Assembly (NCBI RefSeq): GCF_000787575.1
Contig: NW_012236530.1
Span: 316,734 to 380,733, forward strand
Reading direction: 5' to 3'
DNA length: 64,000 nucleotides
Source: Acytostelium subglobosum LB1
Taxonomy: Eukaryota > Evosea > Eumycetozoa > Acytosteliales > Acytosteliaceae
In this document: positions 1 through 13,171 of the stretch, one piece after another
How the letters are laid out: every line of letters starts with the position of its first letter
Numbering within the stretch: the first letter of the stretch is position 1
Notes under the pieces: model-generated
Databases searched by the model: none
Told to the model about the DNA's origin: nothing
Seen by the model: only the letters and a program-made list of their open reading frames with translations
Made by a program: the position numbers and the translations under genes

Positions 1-18
1 CCCCCCCCCCCCCCCCCC
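1..18. repeat. Poly-C run at window edge
   Basis: Eighteen consecutive C residues open the window, followed by ordinary AT-rich 3' flank of the TIG receptor gene. A pure C run of this length is out of character with the rest of the window. It may be a contig-end artefact or a genuine homopolymer. Confidence 0.6.
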
Positions 19-83
19 TTTGGATCACGTTCTGGAAATACTTTGATGAATATTATTGATTGATTGAACTTATTTATTAATCA

Positions 84-3000
84 TTACATCCTACCCATCT
101 TGTTTTCCATGCGACGATTCTGCATCTTCTTGTAGACTAGGACACTGGCGCCAGCAATGAGGGCAACACCGACTATTGGAACAACGACGGCAACTGGGAT
201 AACCCATGATCTGGACTTGCCACCGGATGATCCAGTGTGGCAAGTTTGTTGAGTTGGTGTCGTCTTGGAATAGGACACGAATGAAGGGTCGACCACGACA
301 TCCTTGTTGAATGATGGGATGTTCAATGCAACTACAACACTGCTGCCGGCAGCATTATTATCATCTCCAGTGGCTGGGACCAACTGAACATTGAGCAGAC
401 GGTTAACACCATCCTTGATCATACGACTTGGGAAGTTGCCAACGATCAGACCATATGGTGAGTCAACTGTGAGTGACTTCATCGATGTGGTGATGTCGCT
501 GTTGTAGTTGGTCGTGGCCACTGAGACGTTCTTGCAATCGAGCTGGGTGAGGTTGGCGGGGTATGAAGCTCGATAGATCAGCTGGAGTGAGTTTTCCTGG
601 CTGGCAAACTTCCAGCCAGACATGGCGATCTGGTGCTTGATACTGTTGGCGGGATTGGGCAAGCTCTCGCCGACAAAGGTGGTGGTGTTGTCGGCCAACA
701 TCCATGAGCTAGTGACAGTCATGACGAATGAATCTTCGGCGCTGATGACACCCCTGTTTGTGAATTGACGGTATGACTCGTCAATAACAGAGGCACCATC
801 TTGTGTCCACATCATGGATGATGTTTGGACGGTGCGCACTACTGATCCAGTGGGGGACAACTCGCGAACAGACTCGATGGCGACACTGAATGAGATGTTG
901 GAGAGGAATTGGGCGGAGACTGGGCTGATGGAGGATGGCACGACCTGGGCGTCGTAACGGATGTCACAGATTGATCCAGAGAATCCTTGGTTGCACTGAC
1001 AGAAGCCAGACACGCAGATGCCATTGTTTGAGCAGCCTGATGGACATTGGTCCTGGAGGTAGGCCAACACAGCGGCTGGGGCGGATGTCTGAGTGGCGGC
1101 CTTGACTTGTACAGTGATCTTGGTAGCGGCATCAACTTGCTGTACCGAGGCGTCAAAGAGACAGATGAGGGAGGTCTGATCAACCAAGATAGCATTGATG
1201 CATGGTACGTTGTTGGAGCCGATGGTGACAGTGAGGGGCGCTATGAAGTTGGTTCCAGTGACAGTAATGTCTCCTCCGACAAGGTAGAAGAGTTGGGTTG
1301 AGCTGGTGACGGTTGGGGAGAGGGAGCTGAAGGCACCCACACCAGTCTTTCCATCGATGGTCACGCTAACAACTGCTTGGTTGAATGATCCTTGGCCGAG
1401 GCTACACACCAACAACGAACCATCAGTGCTGCTGGCAGAGGTCTGAACAGGGCATGCTTGGCCATCAACAGTGACAGTGATCTCGGTTGATGAGCTGTCT
1501 GAACGGAGAGTGTTGAGGTAACGTCCAGTGATTGTTACCATGCCGCCGCTTGGCGAGATGGGCTGGGTCTGGATATCAAGAGGTTGGATGTTGAGTTGGA
1601 AGTCGTTGGATGGCTGGGTGTCGACTGTGATGGTGAACTTGTTGTTGCGAGCATTGGGGTCGATCTTGGCTACGACCAGATCATCAACAACGGATTGGAT
1701 CTTATAATTGTTGGAGAGTGATGATGTTGCCACGGCCTTGCCAAAGTTGGCACCTTGGATCGAGATGATGTCAGCTTGTTGGGTGACACCAGTGATTGAT
1801 GGGGCATTGTACTTGAGTGCAACAGATCCACTACGATCATCGATGGTCAAGGTCAATGTGTGGCTGACACCTGTACCGGCGGGAGCAGTGCACAATAAAT
1901 TGGCATCATCGACAGTCCAGCTAACAGCGGTACAGGCCTGGCCGTCAACTGCGACAGTGACATTGGTTGGGATGTTGTCACTGCGGAAGTGATTGAGGTA
2001 GGTACCAGACACGGTGACCTGTGAGCCCTGAGTGTCGGACTTGGTGGCAGTCGAGAGCAATGGGTAGAGGATGGCTGAGAGTCCATTGGACGCGCGGTCG
2101 TCGACAGTAATGATGACCATTCCATTGCGCGAGGTCAAAGGTGCGAGGAAGGTGATCACCGTATCTTGAAGATCAAACTGTGTGACAGACACAGATCCCA
2201 ACATGACCTTGACTGTGGCGGGGTTAGTTCCAAAGTTGGTGCCAGTGACAGTCACCTGGTTGGTCTCACTCACTGTAACCTTGGATACAACGGGTGCACC
2301 GTAGGAGAAGTAGTCGGTTGCTGACATTCCATCAATTGTAACAATCACTGGGATGTTGTTACCGGTACCGGCTGGGGCATCACACTGGAGTGCAGAGTAT
2401 CCATCGATTGGTGGCAAGACAGCTGGGAGGGTGCATTCCTTTGAACCAGATGACAACTGGAACATGACATTGATGACTGTGCCGGTCTTGTTCTGACGCT
2501 CAGCGTTGAGATAGTTGCCGAGAATTGTGATGGGGCCGCCAGAGGTGGTGGTCGATGTGATGGACTCGATCATTGGAGTGAGGGTGATATCAATGGCGTT
2601 GGATGGTTGGGTGTCGACTGTGACAAACAGCTCACCAGATTGAGCAAAGGCTGGAATGTATCCAGTGAGCTGAACCTGGTTGGCGCTGAGGGCTTGCGAG
2701 GTCAGGGCGCCAAAGGTGGACGAGGCGACTGCTGGGACGTTTCCAAAGTTGGTACCAATCACGGTGAAAGTGGCATCGGTCTGGGTCCAGGAGGTGAGGG
2801 TTGGCTTCATGTAGGCGAGTGGATAGCTGTTGGAAACTGCGCCATCAATGGTCACAGTGGTGGGGTTGGCGACACCAGTACCAGCCTGAACTGTGCATGT
2901 GATATTGGTGAACTGATTGACAACAACACTGCTGCACTCTTGACCTGAGACCATGACTTGGACGTCGGTGAATGAGGAGTTTGATCGCTTCTGAGTCAGA

Positions 3001-6000
3001 TGGCGCCCGAATATGGTGACAACTCCACCCTCTGTAGAGACGAGTCCAATGCTCTCAATAGTTGGGACAAGTGTGTAGCTGGTAGTTATGGAGCTCTGGC
3101 CACTGACCTGGATGAACAGGTCACCGCTGAGCACATCCTCTGGGAGATCAGTGAATGTAACGACTTGGTCGGATGTTGGGAGTGTCTTAGCGGGAACTGC
3201 GGTAGTCAATCCAAGCTCATTTGGCAACATCAGTTGAATGTCGGATAATACACTTCCGAAGTTGAGTCCGGTGACGGTGATGTCAGTGCTTGTGACGACC
3301 ACTCCACTAATGATTGGTGCGGCATAAGATACTTGATAGTCATCGAATGAAAGACCGATGTCCAACTCGATGGTGATGTTGGCACCAGTTCCAGCTGGAG
3401 CCTGGCACACAATCTCGGTGTTGCTGACTGTGATCACGGCATTGGTACACCAGAGCACGTGGTCCTTGGTAACGGTAATGTCCATCTTGGCTCCAGAGGC
3501 ATCGAGTTCGTTGAAGAACAGACCAGTCAGGGTGAGGTCGCCGCCCAAAGTGGCAAGGGTAGAGGCTTGTTGGATGATTGGCGCAAGGATCAATGGGAAT
3601 GGAGCGGATGGCTGGCCATTGACAATGATCACAACGTTGCCGTTGAGTGTGTCGAGGGGAATGGGGACGATCATAGAGTTACGGGTCAAGTGGATACCGG
3701 TGGCAGCAACTGGTGTATTGCCATTGTAGCTCACTTGGACGACGGTGTAGTCGTCGCCAAAGTTGTCTCCGGCGATGGTGGCAATGGTATCAACCTGTTG
3801 GAAGTTGGTGATCACGGGTGGCAAGTATGTAAAGGTGTTGATGATGTTTGATGGCTCGTCATCAATGGTCACCTGGACAGGCAGGTTCTTGCCGGTGCCC
3901 TTGGGAGCGGTACATTGAATGAGATTGAACGTTGCGTTGTTGGAGAATGACACACCGAGGCATGGTTTACCATCGACTGTGACCGAGCCGTTGACAGTTG
4001 TGTAGTCCTGACGACGGCCATTCATCAAGTATCCGGTCAATGTGATGGTGGCTTCTGCGGCGACTGGCGAGGGCTCGACGGCCGAGAGCATAGGGGTGTA
4101 GGACATGGGGAATGTTGCGGACTGGCTGCCAACAGAGACTGACAGGTCTCCATTTTGCGTTTTGAGTGGCGACAAGTTGCCAATGATGGTCTCAGTACCG
4201 TTGTCATTTAGAGTGAGTGAGATGATGGTGGCGTCGGTTGGGTAGTGGAAGGCAGCATCAGATGGTAAGTTGCCAAGGTTGGTACCAACAACAGTGAGGG
4301 TGAGACCGAAGTGGTAGGCAGACTCGATGGCTGGGGCGTCGTACTTGGTTGACAAGTGGTTGGATTGGTCCTGGCCATCGACGTTGACGTTGACAGTCAC
4401 AAACATACCAACACCTGGTGGGCCGTTGCAAGAGATGGTCGTGTGGGGGCTGACGATGGTCACAGAGGTGCATGGCTTCTTGCCAATGGTGACGGTGATC
4501 AACGATGCATCAGTTCCAAAGTTGTCGCCCATGATGACGACGGGACCACCGCGGGTGGGGAGCGAGGTGATTTTGTTGGCAGTTGGAGCGATGAAACCAA
4601 CTGATGGGATAGTCATAGAGTAGGACTCAAAGATGATGCTCGATGGACGGGTGTTACCAGTACCTGGGCCTGTGGTCACTTGGAGCACTGATGGGAAGAG
4701 AATGAAGGTCGATGGGATGACCTTGCCGCCTACGACAAGCGTCCTGTTGGTCAAAAGGAAGCCGGTGCCTGTTGGCATGGTGACGTTGAACGTGCCACCG
4801 CGGGTTGGGACACGCTTGGTAGTAGTGTCATTGGTAGTTGGGTTTACTCCGTATTGGAATGCACATCCATAGTTGTTGCCGTTGGGGTTAGCATAGTACA
4901 AGTCCTTTGAGTAGTCGTATGATGAGTAGACACCCGAGGCGAGACCACCGGTGAAGGGTGGGGTGCAGTAGACGAGCTTGGACGCATCACACACCTTTGT
5001 GTTGCTGACTACTTGAGTGCGATCGAATGGACCTCCTTGGTTGTTCATCTCAGCTGCGCTACCCTGTCCGGTGATACCGACGTGGAAGCGATTGGCCAAT
5101 GACATTGGGAACACCTTGCGCACCATGTCCACCTGAGAGAACGACGAAGGCACTGTCATATAACCAGGGTAGCTGTTCACCTGGTATCCGACGGAACTAG
5201 TAAGTTGGTAAATACATTGAAACCATCCGATTGGTGCAGAATGGAGTTTGAGTGCTCTCATGTTGAACTTGTCGTCTGATCATGATTTGAGTGTGTGTGA
5301 GGGGGAATGTTAGATTATGGGACTTGATTGATTGATTGATTATAATACTTACAGATTGCAATGATTGAGGAGGAGAAGGAGTCTGAGGTGCTCTGTTGGG
5401 AGACAATTGGGAATATTGGGACGGTCGGAGTGGCCTCATAAGGTAGTGTACAAGTGAATAGGGTATGTTTGGTAATGATATTGATGTTACCACATGGCTT
5501 GGCGAGAGAACCGAGACTGATACGAAGGTCAGTGTTAGAAGCACCAAAGTTCTTTCCAGTCATAGTCAATGTACTACCCGAAGCGTAGGATGGGTATACC
5601 ATTTCAATCCATGGACCTTGTTTGATTTGAATGAATTAGTGAGTGTGAGTGAGTGATCGATCATATGATTGATGGATTAATTACTTACTTTGGTAACGAT
5701 AGATAGTGTTGGTATAGGTCTTGGTTCCATCGGTGATGGTGATTGAGTTGAGTCCCGAACCGGATGGGAATGTGGCTGTTACAGAGGTGGTTGACTTGCG
5801 TACCCATGGAATGGTTACTGGGGAACCTCCTGGTGGTGTCATGGTCACGGTAAGGGTAGCCTGATTGAAGGAGATCAAGTTGGTGATGTCGGCAGGTCCT
5901 CCAGCAGTGGGTGCAGGGGCAACGTAGAGGTCTCCACTTGGTCCCCACTCAATCAATACACGAATTGGTGAGTAATCAGTATTGAATAGGTCACTTGAGA

Positions 6001-6457
6001 AGGCTTTGTCGGAAGAACTATAGTACACACTGTTGGCTTGCAAGTTGTCCGGCTTGCCAGGGGCCCACAAACAAAAGGTATTGCACTCTCCAGTGACAAT
6101 GTCGTATTGGGGCATGTCGGACTCGGGTCCAGAGGTGTAGGTGAACAGGTTGCGTGAGGCCCTTTGTTGAGACACGTAGTAGGAGGAGTCTTTACCGTTG
6201 GTCACTGAGTTTTGGATAAAGTTCCACTCGTCGCCACTTGTGATGGTGGCAACGTAGGCAGTGTAGCCGGATGGTGCGCCAGATGGGGCCTTTTGGTTGG
6301 CGACCCATGTTAACAAATTGTTCCAATTACTCATTGATAGATATGGGAATTGGACATTATCATAGTAATGATTGTTTACGCTCCATTTCACTGGTGCACC
6401 ATGGCAAACCAGGGAAGTCGTAGTCAACACAAGTAATAATATTAGATAATTATACAT
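84..6457 (-). CDS. C-type lectin / IPT-TIG repeat / EGF cell-surface receptor
   Basis: Three exons on the minus strand: 6457-5689, 5616-5353 and 5275-84; splice phases agree and give 2074 residues. The first exon begins with a hydrophobic signal peptide (about 1-20), then a C-type-lectin-like domain (about 25-170, with a WNFIQ-type core and an IEWG motif). About fourteen IPT/TIG domains follow. They alternate between a type carrying NFG and a type carrying a Cys pair, a CTAPxGTG-like segment and VTIDG. Near the C-terminus are one EGF module (CPSGCSNNGIC...CQC...C), a membrane-proximal beta-rich region, one transmembrane helix (VIPVAVVVPIVGVALIAG) and a short basic tail. TIG/EGF membrane proteins, including the Tgr allorecognition receptors, are expanded in dictyostelids; a surface recognition or adhesion role is inferred. 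The ATG in exon 3 (5261) is internal, not the start. Confidence 0.85.
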
Positions 6458-9400
6458 TATTATAAATTATAAATATATATGTATGTGTTTGTAATAGAAT
6501 AGATATTTAAATGATTGAATGAAATGATGGATGATGAACGTCTATTTGTGAGTGTATTGTGATTGATTGATTGATTGACAATGCTAACTTTTGACAGGAT
6601 TACTGACATGCACAGACACACCACAACCACATCCATTGCCGAAGCGCCTTGGTCCGACCGATCTGGTAGTGTTGAGGGTTACCTATGTTGGGCCTTGTCC
6701 AGGGACCCTTGAACACCAATAGTCCCCAGTCCGGTAAAATATGATCGTGATCGTTTGGTTTGGAAGGGATGGACAACCACAAAACAATCCCCTTATTGTG
6801 TGTGTTCATATTGGATCATGATTTATCATGTTGGGATTGTGGAGAGGGGAGGGGGTCTATGACATGACCAGTCAGTCCTTGGGCTTGTCGACAAATGCTT
6901 CGACACATAGGCAGGTTGACCGGATGTAAGGTGATATTAAAGACAACAATTTCTTGACATTGTGTTGGGTTGGGGTAAACATGTCAAACGGATGGGTTGT
7001 GTTTTGTGTAGTTGGATATTTGCGGAACGCGCGGGAACCATCGTTCTAAACATGCCACCCAAATCTGAAATAGGGTTCTCCGATGTACACAATTCTCCTG
7101 TCAAAACAAGCCCAAAATCGCTCAAACATCAGTTCCAAATTCCTGATTTGGCAACACCAACAGTTACATCTTGGTTTGATATTGATACAGTATTGATTTT
7201 GTTGTTGTAGGTGGAAAACATAAACTTGTCTTAATTTTTAAGTTTCTTAAATATCTACGTAATCATTATTTCTTTGTATTGAATGTATCTCAAGATAATA
7301 AATGAAATAAACTATCTCATAATATAATGAGTTGATTTGAAGGATGTGTGCTCGATAAATGATTGATTGATTGGTTGATAGAGTTAATGAACGCCGTCGA
7401 TGAGAGGAGTTGCTGTGGGAAGAGGTCAACAACAATTGTTTCCAATAATTTAAATATCTTGGAGACCAACTTTCAATTCAGTTCATGAAGATACCCAACT
7501 GTTGACGATAATATGACTTCCAAGTTGTAGGGGAATGAATGATATGAGAGGACTGAACCTTGACCGGTGTCATGAGTTCTTGTTATTGCTCAACCGGTCT
7601 GCAGAGAGATTGTCATTGTTGCCACATAACTCAGTGACTCTGGAGATCGTCCTTGAATAGGATGTTCACCATAACAAGAAACTAAGAGAAAGAGTATTTG
7701 ATGTCGCTAGCGACATTAAGCCTGACTTGATACTGTAAGCCAACATCGCGATGCATATATGGGTTGTGTTAATAATAAGTAATTAATTGATATCAAATGA
7801 GAATGATCTAGATTGTCAACAATCCACATATTAATAAGAGCATTTGGGGTGGTTCCGCCCAATACAATCTCCCCTCTCCCTAGTGAGAGAGCAAACTCTT
7901 TCTTATCGATAAGACTCTTGGTCGACCAATCTACTTTATATTATTTAAGGTAAAGGCCATACACTGCTGAGTGCTGCCTGCAAGTAATGACAGACAGGAG
8001 CAAGCTGAGGTGACTTGAAATGATGCGACCAGGCGAGCGACTGTTCGACGGGAGAGGCATATGAATAGGAGACCTCCCTATGGTCTTAGCCGTGCCGAAA
8101 GGCTTATGTTCGGCTGACTGCCTGGCTGACATAGACTTAGGTGGACACGACTTATAATAGTGTGTGTGATGTTGTTATTGTTGTTGTTTGGATGAAAAGT
8201 TTTCGTTGCAGAGTTTGATGAGAAACTGACGAATGGTTTGTTGAGATGAGTTGGGCTGAATGAAGTGAAGTGAAGTGTAGTGTTGTTGGTGTGGGAATGA
8301 GAACATTGCTTTGTGAACACCCCTTTTGTTGCTCTGAATGGGGATTGGGTGAGCGAAAGGGTGTGAGTGTGTATCTGCGATGAATGTGTCACTAAGATTA
8401 AAGCTATCGATTGTCATTCATTGGCTGGTCAGTGAGTGTAAGTGAGTGTAAATACAATTACTACTTTTACAAAGCCTTGTTTGTCAGTCAGTCAGTCAGG
8501 ACCTCATTCGTACAGATAATCAAAACACTACAAACACATAAATAAATATAATAATATAACAATCATATCTGATCACCAACTCATACTCATTCGATCATTT
8601 CACAACACTCACTCACTCACCTTTCATTTTCAGATTCGAGTTTACACATTAAGAGATATTTAAGAATTGGAAACATAGAGACATAATATTAATAATTCAA
8701 TCAAATTAATCATTTCCAACCAGTCAATCTGTCAATTAATTAATAGTAAGAACGAATCCCTTCATATTATATTATTTTAAGGTGAGTTATCAATACATTT
8801 ATCCATCCAATCTATCAATCCATCGATCCATCCGCTTTGTTGTTACCAATTCACTATGATTTATCAGTGTGTGCCATGACAGAAATATTATGTAGATCGG
8901 TAACAAAAAAGACATGTACCCAGTCAATCATAGCATCATCATTTACACAAATCAATCAATCTCCAAATCAATCAATCAATCTATCAATCTATCATAATCC
9001 AATCAAATTTATGTAATATGTATCAGTCATATTTTAAAGATGATCGGACCCTTCCCCGCCAGTAGCAGGATGCGGCGACGGACATGTCCGTCATAGTATC
9101 ATGGGTGTCAACTTCAGTAGAATCAGAATCCAGAATCAGTATTCCAACCTTATATCGATCACTATTCATTCATTCATTCTTTCATACGTTTATAATGTTT
9201 ATATATATATATTATGTGTTTGTTTATTATTATTATCTGTAAAAATACACAATGTAACTCCTACATTCATTCTTTCGTGTGTGTTTGAATTCCACTCATT
9301 CACCATCCACCATCCACCATCAGTTCCATCCAGTGTTTATTCGATCAATCAATTCGTTTGTGTAAGTGTGTGTTAGTTAGTGTTTGTTAGTGTGATTGGA

Positions 9401-10762
9401 AGGGGGTAGGAAGTATGACGCACTAGATCTGGTGATTGTTAAGATTAACCAGTTGAATGCCCTGTCATCACTTCCTCTCCACAATCTATCTGTCAATCAA
9501 TCAATCAATTAAACAATCAATCAATCAATTCAATCCCATTACCTACCTACCCTATTATTACACACACATACATCAGACCAGATTGATTGACGGACAAGAC
9601 AGAGAGAGATAGAACAAGGGAGGGCGGCACTTTAAGTACCAATCAAATATTTGATTGGCGCGATACACGGACATGTACGTGTATACAGCCATTCCCATCA
9701 CCACCCGCATCAATGCAAATGCAATGACATAAGTTTGTTTGTTTGTTTGTTGCGATGTCAACTCAACTCAACTCAACAACAACAGAATCAGACACACACT
9801 GCCAGACATCAGATCGTCATTCGCAACACATCAACAACACACACATACAGGCAGCCAGACAGACAGACAGACTTGCACAATCATATCGCACCCCACATCT
9901 ATACATTGATTGATTGATTGATTGATTGATAGATAGATAGATAGCAATAGTAATAGACATAGATGGATGACAGGGATCTGCCTCTTCCTCCTCCTCGACT
10001 ATATTCAGATTGTCTGCGACACCTTCGTCTAGAACCACATCCTCCACTACTACAACAACCACCACACCATCCAACATCAATTGCCATCGTTCGGAACAGC
10101 CGGGGGGCTGTGTCGACTTGACTGGTCTGCACTCTAGCTGGACTGGACTGGACTGGATTTATTGTGATGACGCCAGTGATGGAGCATCTACCCACACTGG
10201 CGGGTGCGCATGTGTAGACCATTATGACTTGTATTACATGTAACGGTCCTGTCTGTCTATTCTTGTCCCTTATATCGATGTGTTGTGTGTGTATATTAGT
10301 GCTGTGCTTTCGCATCATCAATCAATCAATTCTGGCAGGCTGGCTGGCTGGCCAGAGGGGGACGGCAGCGCCTCTGTAAGAGAGTGGCACTCTTCTGCGC
10401 GCCGGCAACATGTTCCACCCACTGCCAGTATGCCATCACTTCCATGTCAATCTGTCAAAGCATTTAAGAGCATTCCTCTTCGCCATTCAACCATTTAACT
10501 TCCAAGCACACAACCATTCATTCATTCATTCATTCATTCTTGTCAGTCGAGACTATCTATATCTTTATATGTTTGTTGTTGTTGTTGTTGCAGTTAGTTG
10601 TACATTCACTACCGCCACTCACACGCTTCCACCTTCCACCTTCCACCCTTCCACCTTCTACTCTTACGCATTTACGCTTCCACATCCAATCGATCAACTC
10701 ACTTAATATTATTATTATTATTATTATTATTATAAACTAACAAACAATCAACATACATTACA
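6458..10762. other. 4.3-kb non-coding stretch between receptor and HMG-CoA reductase genes
   Basis: No ORF here has recognisable protein content or coding-like composition. The stretch holds 5' flanks for two divergent genes, many TTGA/TCAA, TTCA and CAGT tandem runs (for example 9904-9928 and 9490-9530), and several more GC-rich islands (6600-6760, 7940-8140, 10080-10240, 10330-10430). A strong donor-like GTGAGT at about 8782 could belong to a 5' UTR intron of the downstream gene, but no matching acceptor could be fixed. No tRNA, snRNA or transposon was recognised. Confidence 0.5.
7940..8140. ncRNA. GC-rich island with adjacent hairpins, possible structured RNA
   Basis: Against an AT-rich background this island contains consecutive inverted repeats: AGACC/GGTCT (8070-8074 with 8082-8086, 7-nt loop) and GCCGAA/TTCGGC (8094-8099 with 8109-8114, 9-nt loop). 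A looser CCTG/CAGG pair lies near 7977-7998. No reading frame is convincing on either strand. It does not match SRP, RNase P, U-snRNA or tRNA signatures that I can recall, so identity and strand are unknown. Confidence 0.2.
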
Positions 10763-12711
10763 ATGCTTCAGTTACTTACACAAGTCGACATCAAAGAGGT
10801 GTTCTGGTTTTGTTACCTCTACATCCTTCTTCCAAACATCCTTCTCTACATTTTCGGTTTCCGCCAGAGAATGTCAGTACGCGAGCTCTTCCCCTTCTTC
10901 AAATGGGTATGTATATCAACTCGATCCAATGGCCCAACGCACCTTGCTTGGACCCTGGCCTAGCCCAGCCCACCCCCGAGTCCACTCACTAACTCACATA
11001 CAATCAATCACACTAATAGGGCTTCAACATAAGACGGTCAAGCTTCTTGGTACCAATATTAAATAATAATATAATAGTTACTGGTGAGGAAGCCGTTGCA
11101 TGTGGCATCGACAAACATTTGCCAGAGCCAGAGCATCAAGATGATAGACGTATAACCGGTATTAATCAGTGCGCCACAGAGTTCTTGGCGTCAACCGCCG
11201 AGATACAACAGGCGATGGAGAAGGAGAAGCTACTGCAGGAGCAGATCGAGAGCTCCAAGATGTCAAACCAATGCAAGACCATTGGTACTCCAATCACCAA
11301 CTCACCGACACCAACTACCAAGCATCACACAAACAACACAACCACCACCATTGTACAGAGCCCACCAACTCCAAGTGTACTTGCACATGCATCATCAGAG
11401 ACACCAACACCAACACCAACTTCACCAACCACTGTCTCGCGCTCATCCATTGCCAGCCTCTCCGATGAGGAGATCATTGTCAAGGTCGAGAAGGGAGAGG
11501 TTGCACTATACCGTCTGGAAGCCGAGCTCAACGACTGCGAGCGCGCCGTGCAAATCAGACGCGCGGTCCTCACCAAGAACATTGACAAGTCGATCGAGGA
11601 CATCCCTCACCTGTCGTACGACTTCTCCAAGGTGTTGGGAGCCTGTTGCGAGAACGTCATTGGATACGTACCCATCCCCGTTGGCACTGCCGGCCCCATC
11701 AGTCTCAACGACAAGTCGGTCTTAATTCCAATGGCCACCACCGAGGGCTGTCTCGTTGCAAGCACACATCGTGGATGCCGCGCCATCTCAGAGTCGGGCG
11801 GCGCCCGCGCTACCATCCTCTCGCGAGGCATGACCCGCGCACCAGTCGTGCGCTTCCCATCGATCACTGAAGTGTCGGCATTTGTCGAGTGGATCAAGAT
11901 CAACGAAAACTACGAATCGGTCAAGAAGGAGTTCGACGCCACCAGCCGCTTCGCCAAGCTCATTGGCATCAAGACTTCAGTGGCTGGCCGTCTGGTCTAC
12001 ATTAGATTCAGATGCGACACTGGCGACGCCATGGGCATGAACATGGTGTCCAAGGGCGTGGACTCAGTGCTAAAGATGATGAAGAACTTGTTCGCAGATA
12101 TGGAGATCATCAGTATCTCTGGCAACATGTGCACCGACAAGAAGCCATCTGCCATCAACTGGATCGAGGGACGCGGTCGCTCGGTCGTCTGCGAGGCCAC
12201 CATCAGGGGAGACATTGTCAAAAACGTCCTGAAAACCAGCGTGCAGGCAATGGTCGAGCTGAACCTGTCCAAGAACTTGGTTGGCTCGGCCATGTCGGGC
12301 TCGATCGGAGGCTTCAACGCACACGCCTCCAACATTGTAACCGCCATCTTCTTGGCCACCGGCCAGGACTGCGCACAAAACGTCGAGTCATCCAACTGCA
12401 TCACTCTGATGGAGGAGTGCAATGAGGGCAACGACCTGTACATAACTGTTACGATGCCATCGATCGAGGTTGGAACCGTGGGCGGCGGCACCTTCCTGCC
12501 AGCGCAATCATCGTGTCTGGACATCATCGGCGTCAAGGGATCCAAGCCAGGCAGTCCAGGCGTGCACGCCGATCAACTGGCGCGCATTGTATGCGCTGGT
12601 GTCATGGCTGGCGAGCTCAGTCTTTTGGCTGCACTGTCTGCCGGCCATCTCATGAAGTCGCATCTCCGTCTCAATCGCTCACTCAGCAGCACCAACTGTG
12701 CTACAATCTAA
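10763..12711 (+). CDS. hmgA: 3-hydroxy-3-methylglutaryl-CoA reductase
   Basis: Exons 10763-10906 and 11020-12711 join in phase to give 611 residues. The enzyme reduces HMG-CoA to mevalonate with NADPH, the committed step of sterol and isoprenoid synthesis, on the ER membrane. Exon 1 encodes a short hydrophobic N-terminus (EVFWFCYLYILLPNILLYIF), then comes a Ser/Thr/Asn-rich linker (about 110-190) and the class I catalytic domain. Visible motifs include the Glu in TTEGCLVAST, the Lys in TDKKPSAINW, the Asp in DAMGMNM, the glycine-rich GTVGGGTFLP and a C-terminal AGHLMKSHL with the catalytic His. The eight-helix sterol-sensing region of animal HMGR is absent, as in the short dictyostelid enzymes, so animal-style sterol-triggered degradation is unlikely. 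I cannot tell whether the hmgA or hmgB paralogue is represented. An AATAAA lies near 12839. Confidence 0.95.
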
Positions 12712-13171
12712 AGAATCTTGCGCTACACGTTCATCAATGTGGGCGTGTGGACTCGCAAATAGCCTGTCCATGCCTCCAACTCCCATCAATCATCATCCAA
12801 TCAATCAATAATTATTCACACAGATAGAGAATCAATATGATAATAAACTCATATTAATATCTTTATCGTTCCAAATCAAACTCAAACTCATCCTATCCGA
12901 AGGATTCACTCAACATAGCTCAATGTAAATCCTGAACTTCAAACAACTTGGAATTGAATCCCATAATATAAGTTGGAGTGTTAAGTGACCCCCACCTGTG
13001 TCCTGCCGACTTGTGACCCTTTGTCACTCTCTAAACAGCTCTTGTTGACGTGTTTATTAAGTGTATATATATAATCCAACAACAACTTGTATATAATGTA
13101 GATATAGTTATATTTATTAATAATATTAAGTGACAAACAATCAAACATTCATTCAATCAACATATCAATCA
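12712..13171. other. Intergenic spacer, HMG-CoA reductase to ATOS-like gene
   Basis: AT-rich spacer holding the 3' UTR of the reductase gene (AATAAA near 12839) and the promoter of the next gene, with TATATATATAA at about 13063. A CCCATAA heptamer at 12959 resembles the dictyostelid upstream element of small RNA genes, but no RNA sequence was recognised downstream. Confidence 0.5.

Noticed and set aside
1-5000. Many 80-120 codon ORFs opposite the TIG repeats
   Set aside because: They repeat with the TIG period and are shadows of the repeated coding strand.
6600-6809. A minus-strand ORF reading ILPDWGLLVFKGPW...HYQIGRTKALRQW
   Set aside because: It looks briefly coding-like, but no exon partner, start context or family was recognised, so it is left as non-coding.
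12959-13060. Possible small RNA gene after CCCATAA at 12959
   Set aside because: The heptamer resembles the dictyostelid small RNA upstream element, but no class I RNA, snRNA or snoRNA sequence follows.
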